A stretch of DNA of 64,000 bases from Paracoccus fontiphilus (GTDB lineage Bacteria; Pseudomonadota; Alphaproteobacteria; Rhodobacterales; Rhodobacteraceae), in contig NZ_JAFNAW010000006.1 of the NCBI RefSeq assembly GCF_017356265.1, positions 38,141 through 102,140 on the forward strand, given 5' to 3'. How positions within the stretch are numbered: the first letter of the stretch is position 1; each line of letters begins with the position of its first letter. Position numbers and translations under genes: made by a program. Shown in pieces: positions 28,419 to 37,116 of the stretch. The notes beneath the pieces are model-generated. The model had not been told where the DNA came from. It worked only from the letters and a program-made list of their open reading frames with translations, and ran no database searches.

Positions 28419-29403
28419 CAAGCAGCGCCAGCACGACCTGGACATCGCCGAGGCGGTGGACGCCACGGCGGCATCCGCCGGAGTGGTGGCGGGCCTGCCC
28501 CCCGACGATCCCCACCACGCCGGCGAGACGCGCAGCCAGTGGCGCGAGGTCTGGCGGCAGTTCCGCAGCCATCGCGGCGCCATGGTGGCGCTGGTGCTGT
28601 TCGTCCTGACGATCCTGTTCGTGGTCGCCGGTCCCTACATCTGGACCATCGACCCGACCTATGTGGACATCCGCGCCCGCAATTCGGGCTTTTCCGCCGC
28701 GCATCCCCTGGGCACCGACCAACTGGGCCGCGACATGCTGGCGCGGCTGATGGCCGGGGGACGCGTCTCCATCGCCGTGGGCCTGACGGCCATGATCATC
28801 GCGATCACGCTGGGCAGCCTGATCGGCGTCGTCTCGGGCTATTTCCGCAGGCTGGACGCGCCCCTGATGCGGATGACGGAGCTGTTCCTGGCCCTGCCCC
28901 TGCTGCCCCTGCTGCTGCTGATGGTGACGCTGTTCCGCGAGCCCTTGTCGCAATCCTTCGGCCCGGCCATGGGCACCTTCATCCTGATCGTCTCGGCCAT
29001 CGGGGCGACAAGCTGGATGCAGGCGGCGCGGATCGTGCGCGGCGACGTGCTGGGCCTGAAGGAACGAGAGTTCATCCTGGCCGCTAAATCCATCGGCACG
29101 CCCGCCCACCGCATGATCCTGCGCCATGTGCTGCCGAACGTGCTCTCGCCCATCATGGTCGCCGCGACCCTGGGCATCGCCACGGCGATCATCACCGAAA
29201 GCGCGCTGTCCTTCCTGGGACTTGGTTTCCCGCCGGATTTCCCGACCTGGGGGCGGTTGCTGTACGACGCGGTGGACCAGATGATCATGTATCCGTGGCG
29301 GGTGATCCTGCCGGGGCTGTTCATATCCTTGACGGTGCTGTGCGTGAACTACATCGGCGACGGGCTGCGTGACGCGATGGACCCGCGCATCCGGGGACGG
29401 TAA
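28411..29403 (+). CDS. Peptide-type ABC transporter permease (DppC-like)
   Basis: The product has 330 residues. The N-terminal ~55 residues are hydrophilic, as in DppC/OppC. The first membrane segment is MVALVLFVLTILFVVAGPYIW, followed by the hallmark HPLGTDQLGRDMLARLMAGGRVS and the EAA loop KSIGTPAHRMILRHVLPNVLSP. The chain ends NYIGDGLRDAMDPRIRGR. The ATG at 28411 overlaps the preceding stop; the open frame runs back to 28369, but that portion belongs to dppB. It ends the importer unit. Confidence 0.94.
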   Translation: MTDKQRQHDLDIAEAVDATAASAGVVAGLPPDDPHHAGETRSQWREVWRQFRSHRGAMVALVLFVLTILFVVAGPYIWTIDPTYVDIRARNSGFSAAHPLGTDQLGRDMLARLMAGGRVSIAVGLTAMIIAITLGSLIGVVSGYFRRLDAPLMRMTELFLALPLLPLLLLMVTLFREPLSQSFGPAMGTFILIVSAIGATSWMQAARIVRGDVLGLKEREFILAAKSIGTPAHRMILRHVLPNVLSPIMVAATLGIATAIITESALSFLGLGFPPDFPTWGRLLYDAVDQMIMYPWRVILPGLFISLTVLCVNYIGDGLRDAMDPRIRGR

Positions 29404-29473
29404 TTCGCGAGGAATGTGAACGAAGGCGGAACACGGGCTTTCCATGATCCGCCCTTGCGCCTATGTTGGCGGG

Positions 29474-31852
29474 ATGGAGCTTTTGGACGATTCCGACGAC
29501 ATGGGCGGCGTGCCGCTGTCACAACGCGCGATGGCCGCGCGCCCTGCCCCTTATCTGGACGGGCTGAACCCCGCGCAGCGCGCGGCGGTGGAAACGCTGG
29601 ACGGGCCGGTCCTGATGCTGGCGGGCGCGGGCACCGGCAAGACACGGGCGCTGACCACGCGGATCGCGCATCTGCTGATGCTGGGCAAAGCACGGCCGGG
29701 GCAGATCCTGGCCGTGACCTTTACCAACAAGGCCGCGCGCGAGATGAAGAACCGCATCGCCCGCCTGCTGGGCGAAACGGTCGAGGGGATGCCCTGGCTG
29801 GGCACCTTCCATTCGATCAGCGTGAAAATCCTGCGCCGCCATGCCGAGTTGATCGGCAATGGCGAACTGCACCTGAAGCCCAGCTTCACGATCCTGGACA
29901 CCGACGACCAGATCCGCCTGCTGAAGCAATTGATCCAGGCCGAGAACCTGGATGAGAAACGCTGGCCCGCCCGGCAGCTTGCGGGCCTGATCGACGGCTG
30001 GAAGAACCGCTGCCTGACGCCCGCAAATCTGCCCAAGGGTGAGATGGCCAGCTTCGACGGCTGGGGCGGAAAGCTCTACAAGGCCTATCAGGACCGGCTG
30101 CTGACGCTGAACGCCGTCGATTTCGGCGACCTCTTGATGCATTGCGTGACGCTGTTCCAGGCGCACCCGGATGTGCTGGGCGGCTGGCAGGACCGCTTCC
30201 GCTATATCCTGGTGGACGAATACCAGGACACCAACGTGGCGCAATACATGTGGCTGCGGCTGCTGGCCCAGGCGCATCGCAACATCTGCTGCGTGGGCGA
30301 CGACGACCAGTCGATCTATGGCTGGCGCGGCGCCGAGGTCGGCAACATCCTGCGCTTCGAGCAGGATTTCCCCGGCGCGCAGGTGGTTCGGCTGGAACAG
30401 AACTATCGGTCCACCCCGCAGATCCTGGCCGCCGCCTCGGGCCTGATCGCCGCCAACCAGGGCCGCCTGGGCAAGACCCTGTGGACCGATGCCGAGGCGG
30501 GCGAGCCGGTCCGCCTGATCGGCCATTGGGACAGCGAGGCCGAGGCCCGCTGGATCGGCGAGGAGATCGAGGCCTTCCACGGCGGCCATCGCGCCAGCGT
30601 CGGCCGCACCAGCCTGAACGACATCGCCATCCTGGTCCGCGCGTCCCACCAGATGCGGGCCTTCGAGGATCGCTTCATGTCCATCGGCCTACCCTATCGC
30701 GTGATCGGCGGGCCGCGCTTTTATGAACGGCAGGAAATCCGCGACGCGATGGCCTATTTCCGGCTGGCGGTCAGCCCCGCCGACGACCTGGCCTTCGAAC
30801 GCATCGCCAACACCCCCAAGCGGGGCTTGGGCGAGAAGGGCTTGCAGGCCATTCAATCCATGGCCCGGGCGCGAAAGATCTCGCTGCTGGAAGGCACCGT
30901 TGCCGCGCTGACGGCGGGCGACCTGTCGGGCAAGGCCGCGGCCAACATGCGCCAGTTCGCGGAAAGCATGGGCCGCTGGCACGCCGACACCCTGGACGAC
31001 CGCGTCAACCACGTCGAACTGGCCGAGCGGATCCTGGACGAATCCGGCTATACCGCCATGTGGCAGGCCGACAAGTCGCCCGACGCGCCGGGGCGGCTGG
31101 ACAACCTCAAGGAACTGGTCAAGGCGCTGGAGGAGTTCGAGAACCTGCAAGGGTTCCTGGAACACGTCGCCCTTGTCATGGACCGCGACGACGGGGACGC
31201 CGCCGAACAGGTCAGCATCATGACCCTGCACGCCGCCAAGGGGTTGGAGTTTCCGGTGGTCTTCCTGCCGGGATGGGAGGACGGGCTGTTTCCCAGCCAG
31301 CGCGCCATGGACGAGAACGGCACCAAGGGGCTGGAGGAGGAACGCCGCCTGGCCTACGTGGGCATCACCCGCGCCGAACGGCTGGCCACGATCAGCTTCG
31401 CGGGCAACCGGCGGCTTTACGGGCAATGGCAAAGTTCCATGCCCTCGCGCTTCGTCGACGAGCTGCCGCCCGAGCATGTGGAGGTTCTAACCCCGCCCGG
31501 CCTCTACGGCGGCGGCTATGGCGCGGCGATGGCCTTTGCCGCGGGCGGGCCGGTCAGCGCGCTGCACGAACGCGCGGCCAAGGCGGACGTCTACAACTCG
31601 CCCGGCTGGAAGCGGATGCAGGCGCGGGCGTCGGAACGCAAGGCACCGGTCCACCGCGCGCCCATCATCATCGACGCCGAACCCGCCGCGAAATTCACTG
31701 TGGGCGACCGCGTGACCCATGCCAAGTTTGGCGAGGGCACGGTCATGGGCATTGCCGAGGACACGCTGACCGTGCAATTCGCGGCGGGCTTCAAGAACAT
31801 CAAGGCGGCCTATGTCCAGCCGATTGGCGGGGATGACGACGTTCCGTTCTAA
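29474..31852 (+). CDS. uvrD: ATP-dependent DNA helicase, UvrD/PcrA family
   Basis: The product has 792 residues. SF1A motifs are clear: LNPAQRAAV (Q motif), Walker A AGAGTGKT (~50-57), GTFHSISVKILRRHAEL, VDEYQDTN (~247), DDDQSIYGWRGA, LEQNYRST, VSIMTLHAAKGLEFPVVFLPGWEDGLFP and YVGITRAE. The C-terminal region (TVGDRVTHAKFGEGTVMGI) is the Tudor-like domain of UvrD/PcrA. It unwinds DNA in nucleotide excision and mismatch repair. In-frame ATGs at 29444 and 29474 are both possible; 29474 is preferred as the more typical N-terminus, without a strong RBS either way. Confidence 0.95.
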   Translation: MELLDDSDDMGGVPLSQRAMAARPAPYLDGLNPAQRAAVETLDGPVLMLAGAGTGKTRALTTRIAHLLMLGKARPGQILAVTFTNKAAREMKNRIARLLGETVEGMPWLGTFHSISVKILRRHAELIGNGELHLKPSFTILDTDDQIRLLKQLIQAENLDEKRWPARQLAGLIDGWKNRCLTPANLPKGEMASFDGWGGKLYKAYQDRLLTLNAVDFGDLLMHCVTLFQAHPDVLGGWQDRFRYILVDEYQDTNVAQYMWLRLLAQAHRNICCVGDDDQSIYGWRGAEVGNILRFEQDFPGAQVVRLEQNYRSTPQILAAASGLIAANQGRLGKTLWTDAEAGEPVRLIGHWDSEAEARWIGEEIEAFHGGHRASVGRTSLNDIAILVRASHQMRAFEDRFMSIGLPYRVIGGPRFYERQEIRDAMAYFRLAVSPADDLAFERIANTPKRGLGEKGLQAIQSMARARKISLLEGTVAALTAGDLSGKAAANMRQFAESMGRWHADTLDDRVNHVELAERILDESGYTAMWQADKSPDAPGRLDNLKELVKALEEFENLQGFLEHVALVMDRDDGDAAEQVSIMTLHAAKGLEFPVVFLPGWEDGLFPSQRAMDENGTKGLEEERRLAYVGITRAERLATISFAGNRRLYGQWQSSMPSRFVDELPPEHVEVLTPPGLYGGGYGAAMAFAAGGPVSALHERAAKADVYNSPGWKRMQARASERKAPVHRAPIIIDAEPAAKFTVGDRVTHAKFGEGTVMGIAEDTLTVQFAAGFKNIKAAYVQPIGGDDDVPF

Positions 31853-31925
31853 GATCCGGCCGTTCTGACGGCTGGTTCCCTGCCGGGTGCGGTGCTAACC
31901 TGCCGGGAAACCGTCGGGACCGCCC

Positions 31926-32207
31926 TTGGCCGCCTTCTTCCGCCTGATCCTGTTCCTACTGATCGCCGAATGGGCGTTCTATCTGCTGCTGCGGACCTAT
32001 CTGCGTTCCTTGCGGACCGAACGGCTGGAGGAGATCTGGGACACCCGCCACCCCGCCATGCCGGGGAACACCCCCGCCCGGCGCGCGTTCGTCCGCAGGT
32101 CCATGATCGGCTTTGACAGGACGCTGAAATCACGGCTGTTGCTTCTGGTCTTCGTTCTGCCCAATCTAGCGGTCATGGGCATCATCTATTGGATCAACTG
32201 GCAGTAA
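31926..32207 (+). CDS. Small two-pass membrane protein, unknown function
   Basis: This predicted 93-residue protein starts at TTG 31926, since no ATG precedes its first hydrophobic segment. Hydrophobic stretches lie at about 4-21 (FFRLILFLLIAEWAFYLLL) and 70-90 (LLLLVFVLPNLAVMGIIYWI), with a charged cytoplasmic-type middle rich in Arg. I do not recognise a named family. It lies between uvrD and a DUF1523 gene on the same strand, 12 bp before the latter, so co-expression is likely. Start choice is uncertain. Confidence 0.65.
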   Translation: MAAFFRLILFLLIAEWAFYLLLRTYLRSLRTERLEEIWDTRHPAMPGNTPARRAFVRRSMIGFDRTLKSRLLLLVFVLPNLAVMGIIYWINWQ

Positions 32208-32219
32208 GGACCGCTTTCC

Positions 32220-32783
32220 ATGCATTACCTCAAGGTCGCGGTCGGCGTGCTGTTCGGCGTCGTGGTGTTCCTGTTCCTGGACTATGCGCTGCCGTCCAAG
32301 AACACGGTGCGGATCACCAACACCTATAACCGGCTGACCTCGGTCACGCCCTCGAACGCGATCTTCTTTGCGTCCGACAACACCGGCACGGTGGAAAACG
32401 CGGCAGGCCAGCGCGACGTCCGCTTCATCGAGACTGTGCGCCCGAACGGCAAAGTCTTCGTCTACCGCAACGAGGATACCGGCTGGATCTGGCCGCCCTA
32501 CTTCAAGTACGACAGCGCCAACCTCCAGGCCGAGGCGACGAACCTGCAATCGGGCCGCGACAATCCGCAATGGGTCAGCATCACGGCCTATGGCTGGCGG
32601 CTGGCGTTCCTGTCCACCTATCCCAATGCCGTCAGCATCGACACCCTGTCGGGCCCGGACGAACGCCCGCGCAACTGGGCCGCTTCCATCGTCTGCATCG
32701 GGTTGCTGGCCTTGCTGGCGCTGATCTGGCGGATGTGGGCGCAGTTCCAGGAACGCGGCTTCGGCTGGCGGAGGAAGGCATGA
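32220..32783 (+). CDS. DUF1523 family membrane protein
   Basis: The product has 187 residues. One N-terminal membrane segment (VAVGVLFGVVVFLFLDYALP) precedes a periplasmic domain with KNTVRITNTYNRLT and the DVRFIETVRPNGKVFVYRNEDTGWIWPPYFKYD block characteristic of DUF1523. A second hydrophobic segment (~160-177) is followed by a basic tail. The function is not known. It overlaps deoC by 4 bp, so they share an mRNA, but no functional link is evident. Confidence 0.85.
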   Translation: MHYLKVAVGVLFGVVVFLFLDYALPSKNTVRITNTYNRLTSVTPSNAIFFASDNTGTVENAAGQRDVRFIETVRPNGKVFVYRNEDTGWIWPPYFKYDSANLQAEATNLQSGRDNPQWVSITAYGWRLAFLSTYPNAVSIDTLSGPDERPRNWAASIVCIGLLALLALIWRMWAQFQERGFGWRRKA

Positions 32784-33721
32784 CCCGCAACCCCGGCACC
32801 GCGCTGCGCACCGACGGCTTCGCGGACATCCGCATCAACACGCCCGCCGTCGAACGCCGTGCCGCCACCCTGCCCGCCCGGCGCAGCCTGAAGAAGGACC
32901 ATCAGGCGGCCTGGCTTCTGAACGCCGTGCGCTGTATCGATCTGACCACGCTGGCGGGCGACGACACGCCCGACCGGGTGGCGCGGCTCTGCGCCAAGGC
33001 CCGCCAGCCCATCGCGCCCGACCTGCTGGAGGCGATGGGGGTATCCCACCTCACCACCGGCGCGGTCTGCGTCTATCCGACCATGGTGGCGCCCGCCAAG
33101 CGCGCGCTGGGCAATTCCGGCATTCCCGTCGCCAGCGTCGCCACCGGCTTTCCGGCCGGGCTGATGCCCCTGAACCTGCGACTTGCCGAGATCCTGTATG
33201 CCGTCGAACACGGCGCGGACGAGATCGACATCGTCATCACGCGCGCCCATGTCCTGCGCGGGGAGTGGGCGGCGCTTTACGACGAACTCTGCGCCATGCG
33301 CGAGGCCTGCGGGGACGCGAAGATGAAGGCGATCCTGGCGACGGGCGACCTGAAGTCGCTGGAGAATGTCGCCCGCGCCAGCCATGTCGCCATGCAAACA
33401 GGGGCCGACTGGATCAAGACCTCGACCGGGAAGGAAGGCGTGAACGCCACCCTGCCCGTGTCGCTGGTGATGTGCCGGGCGATCCGCGATTATCGCGACC
33501 AGACGGGCCATGTCGTGGGCTTCAAGCCTGCGGGCGGGTTGCGCACCGCCAAGGACGCGCTGAACTGGCAGGTGCTGATGGCCGAGGAACTGGGCCGCGA
33601 CTGGCTGCGCCCGGACCTGTTCCGCATCGGTGCCTCCTCCCTTCTGGGCGACATCGAGCGCCAGATCAGCCACCATGTGACGGGCCGCTACGGGGCCGCC
33701 CATCGCCAAGCTCTTGCCTGA
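32780..33721 (+). CDS. deoC: Deoxyribose-phosphate aldolase DeoC
   Basis: The product has 313 residues. Class I aldolase landmarks are present: the conserved AVCVYPTMVAPAK block, EIDIVITRAHVL, KAILATGDL and the Schiff-base lysine in DWIKTSTGKEG (~213), with VGFKPAGGLRT downstream. The enzyme splits 2-deoxyribose 5-phosphate into glyceraldehyde 3-phosphate and acetaldehyde. The ATG at 32780 overlaps the preceding stop; the open frame running back to 32570 is only overlap. An aldehyde dehydrogenase follows 7 bp later, fitting disposal of the acetaldehyde. Confidence 0.96.
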   Translation: MTRNPGTALRTDGFADIRINTPAVERRAATLPARRSLKKDHQAAWLLNAVRCIDLTTLAGDDTPDRVARLCAKARQPIAPDLLEAMGVSHLTTGAVCVYPTMVAPAKRALGNSGIPVASVATGFPAGLMPLNLRLAEILYAVEHGADEIDIVITRAHVLRGEWAALYDELCAMREACGDAKMKAILATGDLKSLENVARASHVAMQTGADWIKTSTGKEGVNATLPVSLVMCRAIRDYRDQTGHVVGFKPAGGLRTAKDALNWQVLMAEELGRDWLRPDLFRIGASSLLGDIERQISHHVTGRYGAAHRQALA

Positions 33722-33728
33722 GGACCGC

Positions 33729-36056
33729 ATGACCAGCGTGAGCGAATTGATGGAAACACTGGAATACGGCCCCTCGGTCGAGGACAGCGCGGCAGTGCGC
33801 GACTGGCTGACGCGGCGGGGGGCGTTCGGGCATTTCATCGGCGGCAGCTTCACCGAACCGGGCACGCTGTTCGATACGCGCGATCCCGCGACGGGCGAGG
33901 TGCTGGCGCAGGTGACGCAGGGCAGCGCCGATGACGTGGCAGCGGCGGTCGAGGCGGCACGCAAGGCGCAGCCCGCATGGGCGGCCCTGTCGGGGACGCA
34001 GCGGGCGCGGCATCTCTATGCCATGGCGCGGCATGTGCAGAAACGCGAACGCTTCCTGTCGGTGCTGGAGACGCTGGACAACGGCAAGCCCATCCGGGAA
34101 GCGCGCGACATCGACGTGCCGCTGGTCGCGCGGCACTTTTATCACCATGCCGGATGGGCGGAACTGCGCGACACTGTGCTGCCGGGGCATCAACCGCTTG
34201 GTGTCTGCGGCCAGATCATCCCGTGGAACTTTCCGCTGCTGATGCTGGCCTGGAAGATCGCGCCCGCGCTTGCGGCGGGGAACACGGTGGTGCTGAAGCC
34301 TGCCGAATACACGCCCCTGACCGCGCTCGCCTTCGCCGAGATCTGCCAGGAGACCGGCCTGCCTGCGGGCGTCGTGAACATCGTCACCGGCGACGGCGAC
34401 ACCGGCGCGGCGCTGGTCGCGGCGGATGTGGACAAGATCGCCTTCACCGGCTCGACCGAGGTGGGGCGCGCGATTGCCGGCAAGCTTGCCGGGACGGCCA
34501 AGCGCCTGACGCTGGAACTGGGCGGCAAGTCGCCCTTTGTGGTCATGCCCGATGCCGACCTGGACGCGGCGGTGGAAGGCGTGGTGGACTCGATCTGGTT
34601 CAACGGGGGCCAGGTCTGCTGCGCCGGCTCGCGCATCCTTGTGGCCGAGGCGGTGGCGGATCGGTTCGAGTCGCTGCTGAACGTGCGCATGGCCCGGCTG
34701 CGGGTCGGCCCGCCGCTGGACAAGTCCACCGATGTCGGCGCCATTGTCGATCCGATCCAGAAGGACCGCATCCTGACGATTTGCAAGGCCGCGACCGATG
34801 CAGGGGCGGAACTGGTCGGCGGTGGGGCAGAGGACGGCTGCTTCATCGCGCCGGGCTATCTGCGCAACATCAGCCCCGCCAATCCGGGCTTCGAGCAGGA
34901 AATCTTCGGCCCCATCGCCACGCTGTCCACCTTCCGCACCGCGGACGAGGCGGTGGAGTTGGCGAACAACACGCGCTATGGCCTCGCCGCCTCGGTCTGG
35001 TCGGAAAGCGCGGCGGTGGCGACGGATCTCGCGGCCCGGATCAAGGCGGGCGTGGTCTGGCTCAACTGCGCCAACCTGTTTGATGGCGCGGCGCCCTTTG
35101 GCGGGTATCGCGAAAGCGGCTTCGGACGCGAAGGCGGGCGCGTGGGGATGCTGGATTATCTGGCGGAACCGCCGGTCGATACTATCCAAGAACCGGCCCC
35201 CGCTGCGCCCGTTGCTACGACCACTGGCGAAGGTCAGGCCGCGGGTCTGGACCGGACCGCCAAACTCTACATCGGCGGGACGCAGAAGCGACCCGATGGG
35301 GGCGCATCATACGCCGTGCCGGGCGGGCTGGCGCCCTTGGGCAGTCGCAAGGACATCCGCAACGCCGTCGAGGCGGCGGCAAAGGCGGGCAAGTGGACGG
35401 CCATGGGCAGCCACGCCCGCGCGCAGGTGCTGTATTACATCGCCGAGAACCTGTCGGCCCGCGCGGACGAGTTCGCCGCTCGCACAAGCCGGGCCGAGGT
35501 CGATGCGGCCATCGCCCGCGCCTTCCATTACGCCGCCTGGGCCGACAAGTTCGACGGCGCGAACGTGCAGGCCAAGCCCGGCCATCTGCTGAACGTGGTC
35601 AACGAACCCTTCGGCGTCATGGGGATCGGTTGCCCCAACGCGCAGCCGCTGGCGGGCTTCATGTCGCTGGTCATGCCCGCCATCGCCATGGGCAACCGCG
35701 TGATAGCCATCCCCGCGCCCGACGATCCTCTGCCGGTGCTGGACCTATATCAGGTCTTCGACACCTCGGATCTGCCGGGGGGCGTGATCAACATCATCAC
35801 CGGCCCACGCGATGAACTGGCGAAAACCCTCGCCGCGCATGACGAGGTCGCGGCGATGTGGACCGTCGGCGGCGACCTGGCGGCAGTGGAAAAGGTGGCA
35901 GGCGGCAACCTCAAGCCCGTCTGGGCGCCCGCGCATCGCGACTGGACCGGCCCGCAGGCGCAGGGAGAGGTCTTCCTGCGCCATGCCACGCAGACCAAGA
36001 CGATCTGGCTGCCCTATGGCGCCCTGCCCGAAGGCACGGGGTCTGCCGCCTACTAG
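33729..36056 (+). CDS. Aldehyde dehydrogenase with two tandem ALDH domains
   Basis: The product has 775 residues, much longer than the usual ~490. The first ~475 residues are a complete ALDH: NAD site PWNFPLLML and TGSTEVG, general base in LELGGKSPFVV (Glu ~263), catalytic Cys in GGQVCCAGSR (~297) and EIFGPIATL. After an Ala/Pro/Thr linker (~485-505), residues ~510-775 repeat the N-terminal ALDH fold (YIGGTQKR, EPFGVMGIGCPNAQPL, PGGVINIITG), but no catalytic Cys or Glu motif is present. The second half is likely structural or regulatory. Position directly after deoC suggests acetaldehyde oxidation to acetate. A TTG at 33714 is an alternative start. Confidence 0.93.
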   Translation: MTSVSELMETLEYGPSVEDSAAVRDWLTRRGAFGHFIGGSFTEPGTLFDTRDPATGEVLAQVTQGSADDVAAAVEAARKAQPAWAALSGTQRARHLYAMARHVQKRERFLSVLETLDNGKPIREARDIDVPLVARHFYHHAGWAELRDTVLPGHQPLGVCGQIIPWNFPLLMLAWKIAPALAAGNTVVLKPAEYTPLTALAFAEICQETGLPAGVVNIVTGDGDTGAALVAADVDKIAFTGSTEVGRAIAGKLAGTAKRLTLELGGKSPFVVMPDADLDAAVEGVVDSIWFNGGQVCCAGSRILVAEAVADRFESLLNVRMARLRVGPPLDKSTDVGAIVDPIQKDRILTICKAATDAGAELVGGGAEDGCFIAPGYLRNISPANPGFEQEIFGPIATLSTFRTADEAVELANNTRYGLAASVWSESAAVATDLAARIKAGVVWLNCANLFDGAAPFGGYRESGFGREGGRVGMLDYLAEPPVDTIQEPAPAAPVATTTGEGQAAGLDRTAKLYIGGTQKRPDGGASYAVPGGLAPLGSRKDIRNAVEAAAKAGKWTAMGSHARAQVLYYIAENLSARADEFAARTSRAEVDAAIARAFHYAAWADKFDGANVQAKPGHLLNVVNEPFGVMGIGCPNAQPLAGFMSLVMPAIAMGNRVIAIPAPDDPLPVLDLYQVFDTSDLPGGVINIITGPRDELAKTLAAHDEVAAMWTVGGDLAAVEKVAGGNLKPVWAPAHRDWTGPQAQGEVFLRHATQTKTIWLPYGALPEGTGSAAY

Positions 36057-37015
36057 GCGCGCAGGCCCGCGAAGGTCATCGGGTCCAGCGAGGCCTGGGC
36101 AAAGGTCGGCCCGCTGGTCATCAGGCTGACCGCGTCATGCGAATGCAGCGATTCCTGGTGGCTGGCGACCACCCGGAAATCGCCGAAGCGCGGGTCGGCC
36201 ATCAACTGCCCTGCGAAGGCGCGCACCGCATCCTCGACGAAGATCGGGTTCGCGGCGTTCAGTTCGGCAAAGGCCTGCTCGTCCTCTCGCTTGACCATCA
36301 CCTGCGTTTCCGTGGGCACGGCGCGGCGGCAAAGCTCGACCATGTCCTCGAACCAGATCTTGTCCGGGCCGTGCATCACCGCCGAGATCCGCGCGATCGA
36401 CCGCTGCGAATGGGGCGTCGCCAGCCGCGACCGCGTCTCGCGGGCATGTTCGGACAGTTCCAGCGAACACGGGCAGGTCGAGGAATAGACATAGTCGAAA
36501 TGCATGATCCGCAGCCGCTGGCCGTGAAAATCCAGGATCTCCATCGCGATGTCGTAATACTGCCAGCCCGACAGGCCGGACCGCAGCGAGTCGACGCGGA
36601 TCGGATAGGAGAACTTCATCTGGATGCGGGCGTCATAGGCGTCCAGATCCGCCTGGTAGTCGTCCAACGCGGCTTCCAGCACCTTGAGGCTGAAGGCATG
36701 TTCGGAATGGGCGTAGAAGGACCGCATGATCCGGGACATGTTGATGCCCTTGCGGTCGGCCTCCAGGCTGACGGTGCCGGTGACGCTGGTTTCCAGGGTG
36801 ATTTCTCCGCCATCGCGCCGCTGATAGCGGATCGGCAGGCGGAAATTGGAAATGCCGACATGCTGGATGGGCGCGCGGGCGCCGACGATCAGGCTGGCGG
36901 GGCCGTTCTGCAGGTCGGGCAGCCCGGCCTTGTAGGCGTCGTCCACCCGGAAACCGGCATCGTACTGGCGCACGAGGGCCGGATAGGCAGGGATCATCGG
37001 GCGGGCTTCGGTCAT
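36053..37015 (-). CDS. folE2: GTP cyclohydrolase IB (FolE2)
   Basis: The product has 320 residues. The FolE2 signature is clear: PASLIVGARAPIQHVGISNF, the STCPCSLELSEHARE segment with the conserved catalytic cysteine, and RISAVMHGPDKIWFEDMVEL. It converts GTP to 7,8-dihydroneopterin triphosphate for folate or queuosine synthesis, with looser metal needs than zinc-dependent FolE. AGGGATG precedes the ATG at 37015; the longer open frame to 37117 lacks support. Its end overlaps the ALDH stop on the other strand by 4 bp. Confidence 0.95.
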   Translation of the reverse strand: MTEARPMIPAYPALVRQYDAGFRVDDAYKAGLPDLQNGPASLIVGARAPIQHVGISNFRLPIRYQRRDGGEITLETSVTGTVSLEADRKGINMSRIMRSFYAHSEHAFSLKVLEAALDDYQADLDAYDARIQMKFSYPIRVDSLRSGLSGWQYYDIAMEILDFHGQRLRIMHFDYVYSSTCPCSLELSEHARETRSRLATPHSQRSIARISAVMHGPDKIWFEDMVELCRRAVPTETQVMVKREDEQAFAELNAANPIFVEDAVRAFAGQLMADPRFGDFRVVASHQESLHSHDAVSLMTSGPTFAQASLDPMTFAGLRA

Positions 37016-37116
37016 CGGGACATCCCTTGTCGGATCGCGGCACAATATGGGGGCCGGAGGCGGAAATCCAAAGAACAAATCCGGCGGGACGGGCCGCTTT
37101 CGCGACCCGAAGGGCA

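Noticed and set aside
28500..29300. Repeated CTGCTGCTG-like stretches as a microsatellite
   Set aside because: They encode leucine-rich membrane helices of the permease and are explained by coding.
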